From Chitinophaga alhagiae (GTDB taxonomy: Bacteria > Bacteroidota > Bacteroidia > Chitinophagales > Chitinophagaceae), in NCBI RefSeq assembly GCF_003568665.1, contig NZ_QXMH01000001.1:310001-374000 (forward strand): a stretch of DNA of 64,000 nt, written 5' to 3'. This document shows, one piece after another, positions 27,861 through 37,986 of the stretch (position 1 is its first letter; each line of letters starts with the position of its first letter). The notes under the pieces were generated by a model. It did no database searches, was not told where the DNA came from, and saw only the letters and a program-made list of their open reading frames with translations. The translations under genes were made by a program, and so were the position numbers.

Positions 27861-28058
27861 CGTTGTGTTGGCTTCTATCGATCAAACGTGAGAATTAATA
27901 GGGAATCGTGTGAGAATCACGAGCAGACGCGCTACTGTGATCCCCTAACCCCGTTTACCAACGGAAGATGCCGGAAAAACCTCCGATGCCACTGCCCTCC
28001 AGGGGCGGGAAGGCCCAAAACCCGGCAGGGGAAAGCCAGGAGACCTGCCAATGCAACG
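27861..28058 (+). promoter_or_regulatory. Cobalamin (B12) riboswitch ahead of nrdBA
   Basis: Conserved core elements are present in order: the AATAGGGAA segment at 27897, GTGAGAATCACGAGCAG, CGCTACTGTGATC (the B12 box neighbourhood), and the 3' signature GAAAGCCAGGAGACCTGCC. Outer strands CGTTGTGTTGG (27861-27871) and CCAATGCAACG (28048-28058) form an uninterrupted 11-bp P1 with two G-U pairs. It lies 129 bases before the nrdB start codon. No obvious intrinsic terminator follows, which suggests control at translation or through another 3' structure. Cobalamin binding should reduce expression. Confidence 0.9.
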
Positions 28059-28187
28059 TTTTTGTCAAAACCTTTCGCGGAATAAGGTTATGGCGATCTT
28101 GACCCTTAAAGTATCACTTGCAGGATATCGCATCTCCGTCTCCCCCCGTGAATAACAGGCAGTAAAACCATATAAAAAAATATTTGT

Positions 28188-29159
28188 ATGAGTAACGAGA
28201 ATGAGATCTTATTGAAAGACAACAAAGACCGCTTTGTACTTTTGCCCATCAATTATCCCGCTATCTGGGAACACTACAAAAGGCACGAAGCCAGTTTCTG
28301 GACGGCGGAAGAAATTGACCTGTCCAGCGACCTGAAAGACTGGGCCAGCCTGAACGATGGCGAGCGCCACTTCATTTCGCACGTATTGGCGTTTTTTGCG
28401 GCTTCAGACGGTATTGTGAACGAGAACCTGGCCGTGAACTTCATGAGCGAAGTGCAGATACCGGAAGCGCGCTGCTTCTATGGTTTCCAGATCATGATGG
28501 AAAACATCCACTCTGAGACCTATGCGCTGCTGATAGACACCTACGTAAAAGACCCGGTGGAAAAAGACCGCCTCTTCCACGCCATTGAGACCGTGCCCGC
28601 CGTGAAGAAAAAAGCGGAATGGGCGCTGCGCTGGATAGAGAACGGCACCTTTGCCCAAAGGCTGGTGGCCTTTGCCGCCGTAGAAGGCATTTTCTTCAGC
28701 GGCAGCTTCTGCTCCATCTTCTGGCTGAAAAAACGCGGCCTCATGCCCGGCCTCACCTTCTCTAACGAGCTGATCAGCCGTGATGAAGGCCTGCACTGCG
28801 AGTTTGCCTGCCTCCTCTATTCCATGCTCCAGGGCCAGCTGACCGAAGCGGAAGTACACGAGATCATTGGCGATGCCGTAGTTATTGAAAAGGAATTTAT
28901 CACAGACGCACTGCCCGCCGCGCTCATTGGCATGAACGCAGACCTCATGAAACAATACATCGAGTTTGTGGCAGACCGCTGGCTGGTGGCACTGGGCTGC
29001 AAAAAAATGTTCAACAGCACCAACCCGTTCGACTTCATGGAAATGATCTCCCTGCAGGGTAAAACCAACTTCTTTGAAAAACGCGTGGGCGATTACCAGA
29101 AGGCAGGCGTAATGGGCACCAAAGAAACCCAAACGTTCAGCCTCGACGAAGACTTTTAA
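28188..29159 (+). CDS. nrdB: Class I ribonucleotide reductase, small (beta) subunit
   Basis: 323 aa. The di-iron ligands are in place: Asp74, Glu105, His108, Glu166, Glu200 and His203. Tyr112 follows in [10 protein letters not shown], the position of the radical-bearing tyrosine. The C-terminal tail, ending in an acidic-aromatic TFSLDEDF, is the peptide that docks on NrdA. It generates the oxygen-dependent radical needed to reduce ribonucleotides for DNA synthesis. It precedes nrdA by 44 bases, the reverse of the enterobacterial order, and is under the B12 riboswitch, implying the cell also has a B12-dependent (class II) enzyme. Confidence 0.95.
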   Translation: MSNENEILLKDNKDRFVLLPINYPAIWEHYKRHEASFWTAEEIDLSSDLKDWASLNDGERHFISHVLAFFAASDGIVNENLAVNFMSEVQIPEARCFYGFQIMMENIHSETYALLIDTYVKDPVEKDRLFHAIETVPAVKKKAEWALRWIENGTFAQRLVAFAAVEGIFFSGSFCSIFWLKKRGLMPGLTFSNELISRDEGLHCEFACLLYSMLQGQLTEAEVHEIIGDAVVIEKEFITDALPAALIGMNADLMKQYIEFVADRWLVALGCKKMFNSTNPFDFMEMISLQGKTNFFEKRVGDYQKAGVMGTKETQTFSLDEDF

Positions 29160-29203
29160 TTTACTTACCTCCATATATTTTTCACCCATAAATTCATTAC
29201 ACT

Positions 29204-31582
29204 ATGTTCGTTATAAAAAGAGACGGAAGAAAAGAGTCTGTCAAATTTGACAAGATCACGGCAAGGGTAGAGAAACTGTGTTACGGACTGGCGCCTGAAT
29301 ATGTAGATTCAATAGATGTAGCGAAGAAAGTGATACAAGGGCTGTATGACGGCGTAACTACCACGGAGCTGGACAACCTGGCCGCGGAAACCGCCGCATC
29401 CCTCACCACCAAACATCCTGACTATGCGCAGCTGGCTTCCCGCATTGCGGTGAGCAACCTGCATAAAAATACCATCAAGTCGTTTTCTAAAACGATGAAA
29501 AAGCTGTGGGAATACGTAGACCCCAAAACCGGCAAATCTGCCGGCCTGCTCAGTGACGATGTATGGGAGATCATCCGCAGGAACGCAGAGATACTGGATT
29601 CTACTATCATCTATGACCGCGACTTTGCCTTTGACTACTTCGGCTTCAAAACGCTGGAGCGCTCTTACCTGCTGAAAACAGACGGTAAAATAGCCGAACG
29701 CCCACAGCATATGTTCATGCGCGTGGCCGTAGGCATTCACAAGGAAGACATTGAGTCTGCCATCAAAACGTACAACCTGATGAGCGAGCGCTGGTTCACC
29801 CATGCTACGCCCACGCTCTTCAACGCCGGTACGCCCAAACCGCAGATGAGCAGCTGCTTTCTGCTCACCATGAAAGGAGACAGCATTGACGGCATTTACG
29901 ATACGCTCAAACAAACCGCCAAGATCTCGCAGAGCGCCGGCGGCATTGGCCTGAGCATCCACAACATCCGCGCTACAGGCTCCTACATCAGCGGCACCAA
30001 CGGTACCTCCAACGGCATCATACCCATGCTGCGCGTGTTTAACGATACCGCCCGCTACGTAGACCAGGGCGGCGGAAAACGTAAAGGCGCTTTTGCCATT
30101 TACCTGGAGCCGTGGCATGCCGATGTATTCGAGTTCCTTGACCTGCGCAAGAACCACGGTAAAGAAGAACTGCGCGCCCGTGATCTGTTCTATGCCCTCT
30201 GGGTACCCGACCTGTTCATGAAACGCGTGGAAGAGAACGGCCAGTGGAGCCTTTTCTGCCCGCATGAAGCGCCGGGCCTGGCAGATTGCCACGGCAAGGA
30301 GTTTGAAGAAATGTACGAAAAGTACGAACAGGAAGGCCGCGCCCGCAAAACCGTGAAGGCGCAAGACCTCTGGTTTGCCATCCTGGACGCGCAGATCGAG
30401 ACCGGTACCCCTTACCTGCTGTACAAAGATTCCGCCAACGGCAAATCCAACCAGCAGAACCTGGGCACTATCAAAAGCTCCAACCTCTGCACGGAAATTA
30501 TTGAATATACGTCTGAAGACGAAGTGGCCGTATGCAACCTGGCCTCCCTGGCGCTGCCCCGCTTTGTGATAGACGGCCAGTTCGATCACCAGAAACTGTT
30601 TGACGTAACCTACCAGGCTACGCTGAACCTGAACGTGATCATTGACCAGAACTACTACCCGGTAGAAGAAGCCCGCCGCTCCAACCTGCGCCACCGCCCC
30701 ATCGGGCTTGGCGTGCAGGGCCTGGCAGACGCCTTCTTCCTGCTACGCTACCCCTTCGAAAGCGAGAAGGCGCAACAGCTGAACAAAGACATCTTCGAAA
30801 CGATCTACTTTGCTTCGCTCACCGCCTCCAAAGACCTGGCAAAAAAAGACGGGCATTACGAGTCGTTCCCCGGCTCCCCCGCCTCCAAAGGCATTCTCCA
30901 GTACGACATGTGGGGCGTTACGCCTTCAGAGCGCTGGGACTGGGCAGGCCTGAAAGCGGAGATCAGGGAACATGGCATCCGCAACTCCCTGCTGCTGGCG
31001 CCCATGCCTACCGCTTCTACTTCCCAGATCCTCGGTAACAACGAATGTTTTGAGCCGTACACCTCCAACATCTACACCCGCCGCGTACTAAGCGGTGAGT
31101 TTGTGGTGGTGAACAAACACCTGCTGAAAGACCTGGTGGAACTGGGCCTGTGGGACAATGACATGAAAAACAAGATCATTGCCGCCAACGGCTCCATTCA
31201 GCAGATACCTGAAATACCCTCCAACATCAAGGAACTGTACAAAACTGTTTGGGAGATCAAACAACGTACGATCATTGATATGGCGGCAGACCGCGGCGCG
31301 TTCATCTGCCAGTCCCAGTCACTCAACCTGTTCGTAGACACACCGTCTGCATCCAAGCTCACGTCCATGCACTTCTACGCCTGGAAAAAAGGCCTCAAAA
31401 CGGGCATGTATTACCTGCGTACGCAGGCAGCTACCCAGGCCGTGCAGTTTACGGTTGAAAAACAGGCCGGCCAGAACATGGTGCCCGTGGTGGCCCCCGC
31501 ATCCGGAGAAGTAATGGAGCTGTCTGTGCCCGAAGGCGCGGTTTGCACCATGGAAGAAGGTTGCGTAACCTGCAGCGCATAA
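29204..31582 (+). CDS. nrdA: Class I ribonucleoside-diphosphate reductase, large (alpha) subunit
   Basis: 792 aa. An N-terminal ATP-cone (residues 1-90, [20 protein letters not shown]) indicates allosteric activity control by ATP/dATP. The active site has the redox pair Cys218 (MSSCFLL) and Cys444 ([11 protein letters not shown]), and the radical-site NLCTE at 427-431 (Cys429). The C-terminal tail ends with a CxxC (GCVTC) that re-reduces the active site. It reduces NDPs to dNDPs together with NrdB. It is the second gene of the riboswitch-controlled unit, followed by a strong terminator. Confidence 0.96.
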   Translation: MFVIKRDGRKESVKFDKITARVEKLCYGLAPEYVDSIDVAKKVIQGLYDGVTTTELDNLAAETAASLTTKHPDYAQLASRIAVSNLHKNTIKSFSKTMKKLWEYVDPKTGKSAGLLSDDVWEIIRRNAEILDSTIIYDRDFAFDYFGFKTLERSYLLKTDGKIAERPQHMFMRVAVGIHKEDIESAIKTYNLMSERWFTHATPTLFNAGTPKPQMSSCFLLTMKGDSIDGIYDTLKQTAKISQSAGGIGLSIHNIRATGSYISGTNGTSNGIIPMLRVFNDTARYVDQGGGKRKGAFAIYLEPWHADVFEFLDLRKNHGKEELRARDLFYALWVPDLFMKRVEENGQWSLFCPHEAPGLADCHGKEFEEMYEKYEQEGRARKTVKAQDLWFAILDAQIETGTPYLLYKDSANGKSNQQNLGTIKSSNLCTEIIEYTSEDEVAVCNLASLALPRFVIDGQFDHQKLFDVTYQATLNLNVIIDQNYYPVEEARRSNLRHRPIGLGVQGLADAFFLLRYPFESEKAQQLNKDIFETIYFASLTASKDLAKKDGHYESFPGSPASKGILQYDMWGVTPSERWDWAGLKAEIREHGIRNSLLLAPMPTASTSQILGNNECFEPYTSNIYTRRVLSGEFVVVNKHLLKDLVELGLWDNDMKNKIIAANGSIQQIPEIPSNIKELYKTVWEIKQRTIIDMAADRGAFICQSQSLNLFVDTPSASKLTSMHFYAWKKGLKTGMYYLRTQAATQAVQFTVEKQAGQNMVPVVAPASGEVMELSVPEGAVCTMEEGCVTCSA

Positions 31583-31603
31583 TTGCCTGACTTTAGATAA
31601 AAG

Positions 31604-31640
31604 GAATGGCCCGGTTGTGACAGCAGCCGGGCCATTTTTT
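31604..31640 (+). terminator. Intrinsic terminator after nrdA
   Basis: ATGGCCCGG and CCGGGCCAT form a perfect 9-bp stem followed by six T, 22 bases past the nrdA stop. Confidence 0.9.
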
Positions 31641-31715
31641 ATATGATGGGATACCTTGCCCCGGAAATACCTATATTCACGCGTGCCGGCAATTTCCATA
31701 CCTTTACAACGCCAT

Positions 31716-32456
31716 ATGGACAAGAGCATCAATAAATACATTGCCGAAACCGGCTTCTGCAGCCGCAGGGAGGCAGACAAATACATAGAACAGGGCCGCG
31801 TGACCATTAATGACAACATTGCCTCCAAGGGGAACCGCGTGGAGGAAGGGGACGTGGTGGAAATAGATGGAGAACCGCTGAAAAAGAAAAAGGCGCCCGT
31901 ATATATTGCGCTCAACAAACCCAAAGGCATTACCTGCACTACCGACCTCAAGGACAAGACGAATATTATCGACTATGTGAACTACAAATCCCGCATTTTT
32001 CCCATCGGCAGGCTGGACAAACTCTCGGAAGGCCTCATTTTCCTCACTAATGACGGGGACATTGTGAACAAGATACTCCGGGCCGGCAACCAGCATGAAA
32101 AAGAATACATCGTAACAGTAGACAAGCCCCTTACACCGGAGTTCATCAAAACCATGCGGAACGGCGTACGCATTCTGGGCGTTTATACAAAGAAATGTTT
32201 TGTACAGCAGGAAGGGCCGCAGCGGTTCCGGATCATTCTTACACAAGGCTTGAACCGGCAGATACGCCGCATGTGCGAAGCGCTGGGTTACCGGGTGGAA
32301 ACCCTCAAGCGCACCCGTATCATGAACATGACCCTCAAAGACCTGCCGCCGGGCAAATGGCGGCTTTTCACGAAAGACGAAGTGGCCGCCATTAACCAGT
32401 TGGTGGCCAGTAGCAGCAAAACGGAGAAGGGAGATGATGGCGGGATGGATGAGTAA
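31716..32456 (+). CDS. RNA pseudouridine synthase of the RsuA/RluF branch
   Basis: 246 aa. An S4 RNA-binding domain (residues 1-60, INKYIAETGFCSRREADKYI) is followed by the synthase domain with the catalytic Asp in FPIGRLDKLSEGLIFLTNDGD, then KEYIVTVDKP and TQGLNRQIRRMCEALGY. It resembles RluF, which modifies U2604 of 23S rRNA; the sister RluB/RsuA specificities cannot be fully excluded. The ATG at 31716 fits the S4 domain start better than the upstream ATG at 31656. Single gene after the nrd terminator. Confidence 0.88.
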   Translation: MDKSINKYIAETGFCSRREADKYIEQGRVTINDNIASKGNRVEEGDVVEIDGEPLKKKKAPVYIALNKPKGITCTTDLKDKTNIIDYVNYKSRIFPIGRLDKLSEGLIFLTNDGDIVNKILRAGNQHEKEYIVTVDKPLTPEFIKTMRNGVRILGVYTKKCFVQQEGPQRFRIILTQGLNRQIRRMCEALGYRVETLKRTRIMNMTLKDLPPGKWRLFTKDEVAAINQLVASSSKTEKGDDGGMDE

Positions 32457-32542
32457 GATCTTTATTATCGCAGTACACGCAAGGCTTGCAGGAACCAACG
32501 CAGCTTCATAAGCCTGAATAGGCATTTGCCCGGGTTTTCTCT

Positions 32543-33013
32543 TTATTCCAGCATCATACTTACCTGTTTCCTCAATTCTTCCTGCGTGATCTCACCCGCT
32601 ACAAATCTGCGGTAATTCTTTTTTTTGCTAAGAAAGATGGTGGCTGGTATACTGCCCTGCCAGCGCGGGTCTACAAGAGAGGCATATTTGTTGGCGTTAG
32701 GCTCGTCTAGCCAGAGCACCGTAGAGCGGATCTTGTTCTGTGTAATGAACCGGTTGATCTGTTGGGGGTAAGCGTCTTCCATGTCAAGGCTGAGAAATAT
32801 GAATTTTACCGGTTTGTTTTTCATCTGCTGCGCCAGTTGCTCAAACCAGGGCAGCTCCTTGATGCAGGGCGCGCACCAGGTAGCCCAGAGATTGATCACC
32901 AGCGCCGAATCGGGGTGGTGCAATACGTTCTTAAGCTCGTCTGCGCCAATGCGGCGCACCTGTTGCGCGGTAGCCGCATGGCAGCATAATAACAGGAAAA
33001 AAAATAATCTCAT
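32543..33013 (-). CDS. Secreted TlpA-like thioredoxin-fold protein
   Basis: 156 aa with a signal peptide (MRLFFFLLLCCHAATAQ). The thioredoxin active site is NLWATWCAPC (Cys47, Cys50), followed by ELPWFEQLA and the cis-proline region GSIPATIFL. It should be a periplasmic disulfide reductase/exchanger of the TlpA/ResA type. It lies 11 bases after the methyltransferase gene and may be co-transcribed with it. Partner protein unknown. Confidence 0.88.
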   Translation of the reverse strand: MRLFFFLLLCCHAATAQQVRRIGADELKNVLHHPDSALVINLWATWCAPCIKELPWFEQLAQQMKNKPVKFIFLSLDMEDAYPQQINRFITQNKIRSTVLWLDEPNANKYASLVDPRWQGSIPATIFLSKKKNYRRFVAGEITQEELRKQVSMMLE

Positions 33014-33024
33014 AACCTGTTGAT

Positions 33025-33615
33025 TTAATCTTCCTCCTTAAAGCCCCATTCCTCCAGCAACATGCTCCGCTGCTCCGCCGGCAGGCCCGGCTGCTGGTAA
33101 TGCCCGGCCAGCTTCTTTTGCCGCATGGCCTCGTACACGCTTACAGCGCATGCCACAGATATGTTGAGAGAGCGGATGATGCCCTGCATCGGAATAATGA
33201 AATTGCCATCGGCCAGCTGCCGGATATCTTCACTTACGCCTTTTTGCTCATTGCCGAATACCAGCGCAACAGAACCGGAAAAATCTATATCGTACAGGCT
33301 CACGGCATCGGAAGAAAGATGAGTGGTGAAAATTTTGTGGTACCGCTGCCGCAACACTGCAAACAATTCCGCGGCATCTGTATGTTGATGTACCGTGAGC
33401 CATTTGGCGGCGCTGGACGAGCTTTTGGCGCCCCATTTCTTGTGGCGCGGTATTTTGGTGGTAAGCACATACACGTCCTGAATACCCACTGCATCGCAGG
33501 TGCGGAGCACGGCTGAAATATTGTGCGGGTCCTCTACGTTTTCCAATACTACTGTTATATTGCCCTGGCGCCGGTTCAGTACAGATAATAGCCGCTCTCT
33601 CCGTTCTGGTGTCAT
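33025..33615 (-). CDS. TrmH/SpoU-family RNA 2'-O-methyltransferase
   Basis: 196 aa. The three SPOUT motifs are visible: ITVVLENVEDPHNISAVLRTCDAVG near residues 20-44, VALVFGNEQKGVSEDI, and the knot-forming IPMQGIIRSLNISVACAVSVYE. The lack of an N-terminal substrate domain and the basic HKKWGAKSSSSAAKW segment fit TrmH, which methylates G18 of tRNA with S-adenosylmethionine. rRNA-directed relatives are possible. Transcribed with the thioredoxin-like gene. Confidence 0.88.
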   Translation of the reverse strand: MTPERRERLLSVLNRRQGNITVVLENVEDPHNISAVLRTCDAVGIQDVYVLTTKIPRHKKWGAKSSSSAAKWLTVHQHTDAAELFAVLRQRYHKIFTTHLSSDAVSLYDIDFSGSVALVFGNEQKGVSEDIRQLADGNFIIPMQGIIRSLNISVACAVSVYEAMRQKKLAGHYQQPGLPAEQRSMLLEEWGFKEED

Positions 33616-33703
33616 GTTGTTAATTTATTGGCAAAATTAACAGAAATTAAGTTTAGGCGGAGTGTTTTACTATCTTTAGCCATTGTTCAAAAAAACGGTT
33701 CCT

Positions 33704-36415
33704 ATGAAGTTAAAAAAGGTACTGAAAGGCATCGGCATTGGCTTGCTGGTTTTGATCGCAATACTGATTGCGGTACCGTACCTGTTTAAAGGTCAGATCA
33801 TTGCCAAGATCAAAACGGAGGTTAACAAGAACCTGAATGCCAAAGTAGATTTCAAAGACGTGGATATCAGCCTCTTCCGCAGGTTTCCCCGCCTGGCCGT
33901 AGCGCTAGATGAGCTGCAGGTAACAGGCATCGACCATTTTGCGGGCGATACGCTGGTAGCCGTAAAACGGCTGGATATTGCCATGGACCTGATGAGCGCC
34001 ATCAGGGGCGAAAAAATTGACATTTACAATATTGTATTGCAACAGCCCCGGGTATACGCCATTATTGACGAGCAGGGCCGCGCCAACTGGGATATTGCCA
34101 AACCAGATACCACGGCAGATACCGGCGCGCCGGAAGATACCGCGCAAAGCAATTTTTCGCTCAGTCTCCGCCAGTACAGCATTGAAAATGCCACACTCCG
34201 GTACAGCGACCGGGAGGGTCATATGCACTTCACCATAGAACGGTTGAACCACAAGGGGAAAGGAGATTTCTCGCAAGACGAGTTCACCCTGCAAACCTCC
34301 ACCACCACGGAGTCGCTGAACTTTGCCTATGGCTTCATTCCCTACCTGGTCAATACCAAAGTAGACATACTGGCAGATGTGAACATCAACAACAAAACCA
34401 GCACCTACTCCTTCAAAACGGATAAAATTGCCGTCAACAACCTGAAGATAACTTCAGAAGGGTTTGTACAACTGCTCAATGACAGCAGCTACAAAATGGA
34501 CATCCGGTTTGCCGCTCCTTCTACGGACTTCAAAGACGTGCTTTCGCTGGTGCCCGCTATCTATTCACAAGATTTTGCCAGCATCAAAACGAGCGGCAGC
34601 GCCGCCTTCTCCGGTTTTGTGAAAGGTACTTACACGCCGGAGCAGATGCCCGCCTACAGCATCAACCTGTCTGTCAAGAACGGCTTCTTCCAGTACCCTG
34701 ACCTGCCCAAGCCGGTAAAGAACATACAGCTGGCCGTGAACGTGAGCAACCCTGACGGTGTGCCGGACCATACGATCATTGACGTGCCGCAGGCACATCT
34801 TGAAATGGACAACAGCCCGGTAGACATGCGCCTGATGGTGAAAACCCCGGTATCTGACCTCTACCTGGATGCGGCGGCCAAAGGCCAGCTGGACCTGGGC
34901 AAGGTAGGCCAGTTCGTGAAGTTTGAGAAAGGTACCAAACTGGCCGGCCTGCTGGATGCAGACCTGAAGGCACGGGGCTATATGAGCGCTATTGAAAAGC
35001 AGCAATACGAAAAATTTGACGCCTCCGGCAAACTGGCGGTGAACAACCTCTTGTACGCCAGCAATGATTACCCGGAAGGGGTGAAAGTATCTACCCTGCA
35101 AATGCTTTTCAATCCCAAAAATGTTACCATTCCAGACTTCAAGGGCGAATACCTGGGCACCAGCTTTGCCGCCACGGGAGAGATCAACAACCTGCTGGCC
35201 TACGCGCTGCGTAACGATGCGCTCAGCGGCCGGCTAGACCTTAAGGCCGGCCACATCAACCTGGATAAATGGATGGCCACGGGCAGCACCGGACCGGCTG
35301 CTGCAAAAACTGCTGACACGGTGGCCTCCGGACCTTTTGTGGTACCCAACAACCTTGATTTCACTATCAATGCGGAAGCGGAAAAAGTGCATTATGACAA
35401 GGTAGACCTCAGCCAGCTTTCCGGTACGCTGAAAATCAATGATGAAACGGTGACCATGAAAGACATCAAAGCCAATGCGCTGCAGGGCACCATGAAAATA
35501 AACGGCACTTACTCCACCAAAGAGAACAAGCAGCAACCTGATATCAGCCTCAGCTACGATGTAAAGGAGCTGGACGTGCAGCAGACCTTCAAGGCCTTCA
35601 ACACGGTACAGAAACTGATGCCCATTGCGCAGTTCCTGAGCGGCAAGCTCAGCTCGCAGCTGACGGTGAAAGGCAAGCTCGGTGAAGACATGAGCCCCGT
35701 GCTGAATACGCTCACGGGAGACGGCAACCTGTTATTGATACAAGGTTTCCTGAAAAAGTTCGCCCCGATTGACCAGCTGGCCAACCAGCTGAACGTAGCC
35801 TCCCTGCAGGATATTTCCGTGCGTGACATCAAGAACTATTTTGCCTTTGAGAACGGCCGGATGACGGTGAACCCCTTTCGTGTAAAACTTTCCAATATGA
35901 ACATGCTCATTGGCGGCTCGCACGGCTTTGACCAGAGCATGGACTATACCATGCAGCTGGCGCTGCCCCGCGCGCTGCTGGGCCAGAAGGGCAACAGCCT
36001 GGTGAACAACCTGGTCACACAGGCCAACAACAAGGGCATTCCCGTACAGCTGAGCGATACCGTGTACCTCAACATACTGATGGGCGGCAGCATGCTCAAA
36101 CCCACCCTGAAAACAGATCTGAAAGAAGTAGCCGGCAACGCGGCAGACAACCTGAAAGATCAGGCCACCGCCATGGTAAAAAACAAGCTGGACACGGTGA
36201 AGAATACAGTGAAAGACTCACTTGACCATGTGAAGAACGAAGCTGTTTCCGCTGTAAAAGACGAGCTGAAAAAGCAGTTGCTGGGTGGGAAAGACAGCGC
36301 GGCGCAGGGCAAGCCCCTGCAAAATGCGGGCAAGGCGGCGGAAAAAACCCTGAATAATACCCTCAATAACCTGCTGAAGCGCAAAAACACCGCAGCAGAC
36401 TCAACAAAACAATAA
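33704..36415 (+). CDS. AsmA-family envelope protein
   Basis: 903 aa. One N-terminal membrane anchor (GIGIGLLVLIAILIAVPYLF) is followed by the AsmA N-domain (VDFKDVDISLFRRFPRLAVAL.ELQVTGID) and a long beta-rich body typical of AsmA/TamB-like bridge proteins involved in envelope lipid homeostasis. The C-terminal 90 residues are a Lys/Asp/Ala-rich, probably helical tail. A TTG at 33683 also opens the frame, but the ATG at 33704 directly precedes the anchor. Single gene, ended by a strong hairpin. Confidence 0.88.
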   Translation: MKLKKVLKGIGIGLLVLIAILIAVPYLFKGQIIAKIKTEVNKNLNAKVDFKDVDISLFRRFPRLAVALDELQVTGIDHFAGDTLVAVKRLDIAMDLMSAIRGEKIDIYNIVLQQPRVYAIIDEQGRANWDIAKPDTTADTGAPEDTAQSNFSLSLRQYSIENATLRYSDREGHMHFTIERLNHKGKGDFSQDEFTLQTSTTTESLNFAYGFIPYLVNTKVDILADVNINNKTSTYSFKTDKIAVNNLKITSEGFVQLLNDSSYKMDIRFAAPSTDFKDVLSLVPAIYSQDFASIKTSGSAAFSGFVKGTYTPEQMPAYSINLSVKNGFFQYPDLPKPVKNIQLAVNVSNPDGVPDHTIIDVPQAHLEMDNSPVDMRLMVKTPVSDLYLDAAAKGQLDLGKVGQFVKFEKGTKLAGLLDADLKARGYMSAIEKQQYEKFDASGKLAVNNLLYASNDYPEGVKVSTLQMLFNPKNVTIPDFKGEYLGTSFAATGEINNLLAYALRNDALSGRLDLKAGHINLDKWMATGSTGPAAAKTADTVASGPFVVPNNLDFTINAEAEKVHYDKVDLSQLSGTLKINDETVTMKDIKANALQGTMKINGTYSTKENKQQPDISLSYDVKELDVQQTFKAFNTVQKLMPIAQFLSGKLSSQLTVKGKLGEDMSPVLNTLTGDGNLLLIQGFLKKFAPIDQLANQLNVASLQDISVRDIKNYFAFENGRMTVNPFRVKLSNMNMLIGGSHGFDQSMDYTMQLALPRALLGQKGNSLVNNLVTQANNKGIPVQLSDTVYLNILMGGSMLKPTLKTDLKEVAGNAADNLKDQATAMVKNKLDTVKNTVKDSLDHVKNEAVSAVKDELKKQLLGGKDSAAQGKPLQNAGKAAEKTLNNTLNNLLKRKNTAADSTKQ

Positions 36416-36430
36416 ACTCAGTTGTAATAA

Positions 36431-36468
36431 AAACGTGGTGCAATGCTATTGTTGCACCACGTTTTTTT
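36431..36468 (+). terminator. Intrinsic terminator abutting the next start codon
   Basis: AACGTGGTGCAA and TTGCACCACGTT form a perfect 12-bp stem with a short loop; the T-run (36462-36468) ends at the base before the ATG of the SdpI-like gene. Confidence 0.85.
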
Positions 36469-36852
36469 ATGGACAGCATTTTGAATAGCCCCTTTTTCAA
36501 TGCCAGCCTTTTAGCGGGCCTGTTGTTCCTGTTTATGGGCTTCATGATCCGCAAGTATCCTCCACGCAGCATGAAAACATGGTACGGGTACCGTACTTTT
36601 TCTTCCACCATTAATGAAAACACCTGGCATGAAGCTAACCAGTACGCAGCTTTCCTATCCCGGCGTATGGCCTATATACTCATTCCATTCGGCCTGCTGA
36701 TGGCGCTGCTGTTCAAGACACAAACAGATTTGTTTCTCTATCTCACCGTTACCCCGGTGATCATCTGCGCCCTGCTGCTCACCGGCCTCACAGAATGGCA
36801 TCTGCTGCAGGAGTTTGACGAAGACGGGGAGCGGAAAATAAAGAAGGAGTAG
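36469..36852 (+). CDS. SdpI-family small membrane protein
   Basis: 127 aa with three to four membrane segments and the SdpI signature GFMIRKYPPRSMKTWYGYRTFSS, then W.EAN.YA. SdpI of Bacillus is the immunity membrane protein and signal receptor for the SdpC toxin; most family members have no known toxin partner, and none is visible here. The start is fixed by the first membrane segment. The preceding terminator leaves no 5' leader from an upstream promoter, so expression may rely on read-through of AsmA transcription or a promoter inside the AsmA gene end. It converges on the next gene with a 9-base gap. Confidence 0.82.
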   Translation: MDSILNSPFFNASLLAGLLFLFMGFMIRKYPPRSMKTWYGYRTFSSTINENTWHEANQYAAFLSRRMAYILIPFGLLMALLFKTQTDLFLYLTVTPVIICALLLTGLTEWHLLQEFDEDGERKIKKE

Positions 36853-36861
36853 AGGAGTAAG

Positions 36862-37776
36862 CTATTTGCGGCGTATCACCAATACGGTGGGTACCGCCCG
36901 CTGCCCGCCGGCGTCTGAAGGTTTGATGGTATTCTGCTGCTGCACGTACAAAGCGGAAGAACCGCCGCCGTCCAGGTTGAGCGCTTCCACGCAATGCAGG
37001 TCTGTGAATATTTTTGCCATCTGCGGGAACGTGGCGCCTTCCGCTATGCCCTTATGGCGGCCTTCAATAGCCAGCAATATCAGTTTACCGTTTGCCGTGT
37101 ACCCAACGGCTGACCGGGGATGAAAATCTTTCTCGTTCAGCATTCTCTCCTGTTTGCTGGTAATGAAGGCCTGGCCGTTCTGCACCAGTACCGGCCCGCC
37201 GCCTACGGCCTCTTTCATTTTCCATTTATGCGCCCCGCGGGGGAAGCGTTTGCCCGGCTCGCGGTAGGTAGTGTCTGTACCGTTGATCAGTGGCGTTACA
37301 GGCTCGTCATAAGCGTAAGGGCGGTCTTTTTTGCCCACGTTGTATACCCAGGCAATATCAGGCTGGCGCCGGCGGTTGATGCCAAAAGCGCCACGGGTGG
37401 TGTATTGTTTGAACTTGGGGTTGGCGGCCAGCACCTTCCCGTTGTGCATCACAATATTAACGTTGCTATTGTCTTTAAAAGAGAAGAAAGTGGTATTGAT
37501 CACTGCCAGCGTATTATGGTTCTCAATACTGTCAAACTGCGCCGGCGTATACCGCTTGCCGTGGCCGGAGAGCACTACAAATTCCAGTTGCGGGTCTTGC
37601 AGGTCTGCTTCCAGGTAGAATGCCCTGAAGGGTTTGCCATCCAGCGAGTCTTTGGTCTCATACACCTTTACGCCGGGCGGCAGGCCTTGATTATGGGTGG
37701 TTGAAGGGTGCCAGGTCAACTGGGCATAGGTTATTGCGGGAAATAATGCCGCTGCAAGCAAGAGGGTCCGTTTCAT
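36862..37776 (-). CDS. Secreted phosphodiester glycosidase (NAGPA/DUF2233 family)
   Basis: 304 aa with a signal peptide (KRTLLLAAALFPAITYAQ). Family motifs are LAVINTTFFSF near residues 89-99, TRGAFGIN, KEAVGGGPVLVQNG, HPRSAVGYTANGKLILLAIEGR and the diagnostic ALNLDGGGSSALYV. Members remove N-acetylglucosamine or other sugars from phosphodiesters; in bacteria they may act on teichoic or exopolysaccharide phosphodiesters in the periplasm. The natural substrate cannot be told. Single gene. Confidence 0.88.
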   Translation of the reverse strand: MKRTLLLAAALFPAITYAQLTWHPSTTHNQGLPPGVKVYETKDSLDGKPFRAFYLEADLQDPQLEFVVLSGHGKRYTPAQFDSIENHNTLAVINTTFFSFKDNSNVNIVMHNGKVLAANPKFKQYTTRGAFGINRRRQPDIAWVYNVGKKDRPYAYDEPVTPLINGTDTTYREPGKRFPRGAHKWKMKEAVGGGPVLVQNGQAFITSKQERMLNEKDFHPRSAVGYTANGKLILLAIEGRHKGIAEGATFPQMAKIFTDLHCVEALNLDGGGSSALYVQQQNTIKPSDAGGQRAVPTVLVIRRK

Positions 37777-37930
37777 GGCAGAAAAATAGGAAAGAATATT
37801 TAACCGCCTGTGTTATTTCTGATGTACGGGGTGAGGTGTATTTGCATCAGTGCCATTCCGTGCGGCAAAAAAGGCGCGCATATAGTTGCGGGCCATTCTT
37901 CCCTATCCGCCGTAAACCGTCCGTTCCGGC

Positions 37931-37962
37931 AAAAAAAGAGCTGCTCCATAGCGAAGCAGCTC
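37931..37962 (-). terminator. Intrinsic terminator after lipA
   Basis: On the minus strand GAGCTGCT and AGCAGCTC form a perfect 8-bp stem followed by seven T, 25 bases past the lipA stop. Confidence 0.88.
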
Positions 37963-37986
37963 ATTCTAATACAATTGTTCTGATAA

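Noticed and set aside
29309..30694. 461-codon open frame antisense to nrdA
   Set aside because: Shadow frame of a strongly conserved gene.
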